From: Mesocentrotus franciscanus
Lineage: Eukaryota; Echinodermata; Echinoidea; Camarodonta; Strongylocentrotidae
DNA: 64,000 bases
Reading direction: 5' to 3'
NCBI GenBank assembly: GCA_037976565.1
Contig: CP137680.1
Location: forward strand, 18,929,675-18,993,674
Shown here: positions 59,535 through 64,000 of the stretch, in pieces
Position numbering within the stretch: position 1 is the stretch's first letter
How the letters are laid out: every line of letters starts with the position of its first letter
Program-made: the position numbers and the translations under genes
Notes under the pieces: model-generated
The model's input: the letters and a program-made list of their open reading frames with translations, nothing else
What the model was told of the DNA's origin: nothing
Databases searched by the model: none

Positions 59535-60660
59535 AGGTATCTTCCCCCAGTTCGGAGGTTATGCGGAGGTTATGATTGCACCATTTGTCCACACATCTCT
59601 GTTTTCTGCCATCCTAGTAAACTCTTGCAGTGTCATTCCTCTCCATGTCTTAATGTTCCCCTCCCAGTTTAGTTCTTGTTTGCCCTCTTGGCCTGGTGCC
59701 TTCTACTTTTCCTTCCAATAGATCTTTCAAGAGACTCTGATGGGTCTTTTAATGTGGCCAGCGTATTTTTACTTTCCTTTCTTTAACCATTCCCATCAAG
59801 ATATTTTGTGCAGAATTTCTCTGTCACTTTTCATATCTCTCCCTGATATTCTCATTAATCTGCTATACACCCAACTTCAAATGATGTGATTTTATTTTCC
59901 AAATTCTTTATTAAAGGTATTACAAAGTTTTGGTATGGGGTCATGAATTTGGTTCAAATGAACATATTGGAAGCATATGCGATTTTGCAATATTCAATGA
60001 TCGTCGTCGCGGTTGAAATCGAGTCTAAAGTGATGAAAGTGTAAATAATAAACTTTTTATGTTGTATAGCGCCCTCTCAAGACTGATATTACTTTAGCTT
60101 TAAAACAATGTTTCTTGACTACAATCGATCGATTTGCTATTCACGTTTGGAAATTATATATCAGAACTGCATATTCTGAGATTTTCATGGTCACAGCTAC
60201 CATGGAATGGCGTTAGGCGCTATTTGAAATATTTGAAATTTACCGGGAGCACCGGTAAATTTTGATTATTCGATTTGCTCGAAAGCAGAAGTGTTTTAGG
60301 GGCTAATTTTGTAGTGCTTATAATAAATGCACAGGGGCATCCAAATATATAACAAATTTAAAGAATTACTATCCATCCAATTTCAGAATTTCCCAAAACT
60401 TTGCATTACCTTTAATGTCCATATCTCTGCTCCATACAACACTGACCAGAAATAGCAATTTATAAGTCTTATTCTAAGTTCAATTTTCATCTTTTCTGCT
60501 GTAAATAGGTTTTCACCGCCAGAAATGTATTTCGAGCAATTTCAATCATTTTTTTTTTTAATGTCAGCCCCGCATCTGGCATCATCAGTGATATTTTTTC
60601 CTAGGTAGATGTCATTATTGACCTGCTCAATGATATGGCTATCTAGTTCAACACATAGTC
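59535..60660 (-). pseudogene. LINE reverse-transcriptase C-terminal remnant, split by a TTAA MITE
   Basis: Minus-strand translation shows, from 60654 downwards, VELDSHIIEQVNN..YLGKNITDDARCGADIKK and, near 60435, LRIRLINCYFWSVLYGAEIW, the classic (L)LYGxExWTL LINE motif. After the inserted element the frame continues as the GHIKRP region near 59755 and, with stops and frame changes, GRxRGRQRxxW-like sequence ending near AENRDVWTNGA (about 59570). It is fragmentary, stop-laden and inactive. The type differs from the LINE at 27 kb. Confidence 0.75.
59911..60415. mobile_element. TTAA-flanked MITE, family 5
   Basis: 505 bp with TTAA at 59911-59914 and 60412-60415. Ends ttaaaggtattacaaagttt and, reversed, ttaaaggtaatgcaaagttt, matching at 21 of 23 positions when extended. 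The LINE translation on each side can be joined across it, consistent with a clean insertion at TTAA. No other copy is in the window. Confidence 0.87.
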
Positions 60661-61115
60661 TTTATAGGCTTATGCTATTTATAATGGATATACGGTAAAA
60701 TACCTTGCGGCACCATTGTGGTGTTATAAACGGCATATCTTTATGACTGAAATATGAGCGTGATATCCATATGTTTATCATTAAAGCCAGATAAACCTTC
60801 AGAGGGTCAAATAATTGACAGCATAAATCCATCTGATTAGGCCTCACGGATCGTCGTAGATCAAAATGAATTCAACGCCTTATATAGGTGAACATAACTG
60901 CCCTTCACCATAGCTCCTCAGATTTACTGGAGATCATTAGGAGGGGTCCTTATGAAGCGAATATAGAGATATGGCCGGCCAGGTGATTAATCATCATTTT
61001 GGCCAGGGAAGGCTGAAAGGTTGTTAAGAAAAGTCTTCTGATAGAGGAACCAAAGTCAGAATATTACCTCGGGCACATTTATCAAACGAACATAGAATAC
61101 CATTATTCGTGATTC
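60661..61115. other. non-coding sequence
   Basis: No gene recognised. Confidence 0.4.
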
Positions 61116-61123
61116 GTAATTAT

Positions 61124-61290
61124 TCGCGATGGCTCAGTGGTAGAGCAGTGGTCTCGTAACCGGGAGGTCCAAGGTTCGAAACCAAGTCGATGCGCTAGTG
61201 CCCTTTGGTAAGGTATTATTCCTCATTACCAAGTCCCTCGGATAAGACTTTATAAAACCGTCGGTCCCCTGGAAACATGAGTAAATTGGT
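61124..61290 (+). mobile_element. Thr-tRNA-type SINE, uninterrupted copy
   Basis: A box tggctcagtggtagagc (61130-61146), tctcgtaac anticodon region, canonical B box ggttcgaaacc (61173-61183), then the same body as at 48.17 kb through ggtcccctgg (about 61262-61271). The 3' tail is truncated. No MITE at the site occupied in the 48-kb copy. Confidence 0.87.
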
Positions 61291-62870
61291 GCATTAAGTC
61301 TTGAGAGTTTAACATCTAACGTAGATGTTTACCTCTAACGTAAATTCTCAGTAGGGTGGCTACATGGGCACTGGGGAACATCCCCGCATCGAGTGCTGAA
61401 GAAAAAAAGAAACTGAAATGAAAAGGCGAAGAAGAGGGAAATGGGGAAGAAGGAAGGGAGAAAAGAACAAGAAAAGAAGACGCATGGACCACCTCTAGCA
61501 CCTTTCCCCCAATCAGTAGCATTTCTAATTCGCATGTTATTCTCCGGATAAGACGGATGCCACCCTCCCCTCCCCTCCCCGCCCCCCACCCTCCCCTGAT
61601 TGGACTCACCCTATACGCCACCGAATTGACCCAACAATGCTCCTAGAGTTGGGCGTTTTACCGTAAATGTTGAATGAAACAAACAACATCCTAGTATTCG
61701 GAGTTTTATCATCAATGTAGCTCTTTAATGGGCCAAACAACGCGCTTGATTTTACGGTTTTCACATCTTTTATACCTAAGGTATTATCGTTAGGTGAATA
61801 AACAACGCCTTTACTTTTAAAACAGATTTACATCTGACTCTGATACCTCTCGGGATAGCTCCAAGGAGCTGCTAAAATGAATTAGCATTTCAACGTTTAA
61901 GATAATAAAGAAAGTTACGCAGCATCGTTAATTGAAGTCCATTCATGATGCTATTTGCGCAGTAGTAAATGCCGTAACATATTTCTTTCATGTATTAAAC
62001 CAGGTTTATGCGTCCTGCAAAGGGAATATAGTTTTTATAACTGCTGCCACTGAAAATGATTTTTTAATTGCCCCTTCCTAAAGATATATCCTTTTCTTAC
62101 GACTTTTAGAAACGGCTTTATTACATTCTAAGGAAAGGTTGTAAATTATAATAATAATTTCGTTTAATCAGATCAATCAGTTGACACAGGGGAGCCTCAT
62201 CAGCATCAATGTTGTTCTTCCTAAGAGCCCTGCAATAGCATTTTTTGTCAACATGTCGGTAATACCTTTCATGTTGAATACCCTCTGTCTCCGTATAGGC
62301 CTATCTACGCCCTGCCTTTGCCTCTATTCTATTTTTTTCTTCTTCAGTGTAATATACTCATACTACTTTACCTCGTGCAATATCTCTTTGATAATATTAT
62401 CCATGTACTTTTAGGATGTTACAATCCGTGCCATTTTTTAAAATCTTCATATTGTCCTTTGGAGTTACAAAATAATTTGCAATGAACTTGGATGTGTTGC
62501 GGGATTGGCATAGCTTTGCTCTTTTGACGTTAACGAATTTCTATAAAAAAATGACGTTAATGTATTATGTATTCAAAGTTTTATTTTTTTTTTTTTTTTA
62601 TATATACTTCAACTTCAGGTGCACTTGGCAGAGACTTGCATTCCCTTTTTCCTGTTTGGAATAAACACATACCTTAAGACTGTACCACATAAATATTAAT
62701 GGTCCTCATTCGACTCTCTTTCTACTTTTCATTTTCTACTTTCTATACCCCTCTCCTCAAATCCTTCGTATATTCTCTGATCAACTTTTCTTTCTGTTTT
62801 CTTCTCCCTTCTCTTCCTCTTTCTAGTTTCGTCTCTCTCTCTCCTTTCCCTCTTATTTGATGACACAGAA
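61291..62870. other. non-coding sequence
   Basis: Contains a motif aacatctaacgtagatgtt (61309-61327) shared with 30.16 and 38.59 kb, and a C/T-rich stretch near 61560-61595. No gene recognised. Confidence 0.45.
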
Positions 62871-62874
62871 GTTT

Positions 62875-63080
62875 TTAATGTTTTAGATTTTTATGTAATA
62901 TTTGAGAGTTTTATATATTTTAATTATGCATGATTTATTGTTGTACGTCTTAGTCATTCATATTTTGATCGTTTATTGTGTTGTACATTGGCTTTGTAAA
63001 TTGAGCAATTTCAGCTTTCCAGCTGCATGTTCTTTTATTGCAATAAACCGAATCAATTCAATTCACTTCAATTCTCCGTC
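62875..63080 (+). mobile_element. LINE-like 3' tail
   Basis: AT-rich sequence ending in attgcaataaaccgaatcaa, then ttcaattcacttcaattc, that is a polyadenylation-like AATAAA followed by AATTC-type pentamers, like the tails at 9.2 and 42.6 kb. No coding part recognised; the 139-residue frame across it is not convincing. Confidence 0.4.
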
Positions 63081-64000
63081 CTCTATTTTATTCTGCCATA
63101 TTTATCTCACGATATGTACATTAGTGCCCGTCAATCATTTTATTTCTGTTCGTATTTGGGTTAATTACCTAGCGAAAGAGCACTCATATGGAAGGGTCGA
63201 TGGGGTTAAAACAGGAGACAATTTGAACTTGTTTACTTCTTCTAGCCTATGTAATCAGGATAAGCAGGAGCGACCCGAGCGGCAAAACATACCAACCCCA
63301 GTTGCACTTGTTATTGTATAGGTTTAATTTTGACAACGTTCATAACTACTTCAGTTTATGCTTTGGCTAGTCTAGACAATAATCTGTATTAACAACTGTC
63401 TTTGGCGAGACAATGATCTTTGGGTAGACAATAATCTATATTTACATCTCTATCCACCCCCCATGTATATGTCTGTGTGTTTGTTTGTTGTTGTTGTTGT
63501 TTTCTTCTTAAACACTACACGCTAGTAATGATTGTCAATGCTGCAGCTGGAGCAATCATTTTCAAACACTTTGGAAGCATCTAATGACGTTATGCATTAT
63601 ATAAAATGGGTTATATACAGTTAGCAACTAAATTATTCATACCCTTACCAAGATTTGTAATTTTTTCAAGTACGTGAAAAACATTTTTGTCCCGATTCAT
63701 GTTTCTTGAGAATGTGACATAGGCCTATAACTAAGGCCCTAATTCAACCAGGCCAGCTTTCCTTCTTAAGTAACGATACTAACAAAATAACATGAAATTT
63801 ACAAGGGGTATGAATAATTAAATTGCTGCTTATATATTATAAGGCCTGCATATTTTGTCTTGGATAAAGGCATCACAAAGTTCAATGCCAATTAAAAAGA
63901 AATTCTTATTGTAAATGTATTTCAAACTCATATTTGAATTAAAAATAAAAATGCTTTCATATCTTACTGAGATATTCCTTTCACATTCTTACCTAGAGTA
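63081..64000. other. non-coding sequence
   Basis: A GTTT/GTT run at about 63478-63500; otherwise AT-rich unique sequence with no gene recognised. Confidence 0.45.

Overview
This is animal nuclear DNA: AT-rich, intron- and repeat-dominated, with long CT/GA, CA/TG and TA microsatellites, tRNA-derived SINEs, 5'-truncated LINEs and many short inverted-repeat transposons. No bacterial-style gene organisation is present. The mixture (tRNA-derived SINEs, TTAA-flanked miniature elements, foldback elements built from short tandem units, very abundant pyrimidine tracts) together with an intronless neuropeptide-type GPCR suggests a marine invertebrate deuterostome, most likely an echinoderm such as a sea urchin. 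That assignment is an inference; no species-specific marker was recognised.

The only confidently intact protein-coding gene is a 378-residue rhodopsin-class (class A) GPCR on the minus strand at 4231-5367, in one uninterrupted reading frame. Two further short stretches (about 26337-26505 minus and 30944-31162 plus) look weakly exon-like. All other long open frames are translations of microsatellites or transposon remnants.

Layout. 1-7 kb: unique sequence, a 20-bp minisatellite (2261-2499), the GPCR gene and a CT tract. 7-18.2 kb: TTAA-flanked elements, possible SINEs, a compound TA/TG/GA microsatellite (15.1-15.4 kb) and a foldback element (16.3-16.84 kb). 18.8-23.2 kb: pyrimidine/purine tracts, a hAT-like non-autonomous transposon with an 8-bp target-site duplication and a 1-kb internal minisatellite (19088-20633), a second foldback element (22.06-22.32 kb) and a SINE rearranged into a CT-rich tandem array (22.75-23.2 kb). 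24-30 kb: SINE fragment, polypurine region, LINE 3' fragment with reverse-transcriptase C-terminal coding (27.04-27.96 kb). 30-48.7 kb: more TTAA elements, a large inverted array (35.1-35.79 kb), a LINE 3' end split by a TTAA element (42.6-43.6 kb), a (GTA)n tract, a diverged tandem repeat split by another copy of the same TTAA element (44.6-45.44 kb) and a SINE split by a TTAA element (48.17-48.71 kb). 48.7-64 kb: mostly unique sequence with a long hairpin element (53.52-53.70 kb), a tandem duplication (57.2 kb), a LINE split by a TTAA element (59.53-60.66 kb), a second SINE copy (61.1 kb) and a LINE-like tail (63.05 kb).

The main theme is mobile DNA. At least six sequence-distinct families of short elements share the terminal string TTAAAG(G) and TTAA flanks, implying mobilisation by a TTAA-specific transposase (Kolobok or piggyBac type) that is not encoded in this window. 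In several cases a related interrupted or uninterrupted repeat in the same window gives direct or partial evidence of the pre-insertion site. I found no operon-like or defence-like system; the most unusual objects are the minisatellite-bearing hAT-like element, the foldback arrays and the shared-terminus TTAA families.
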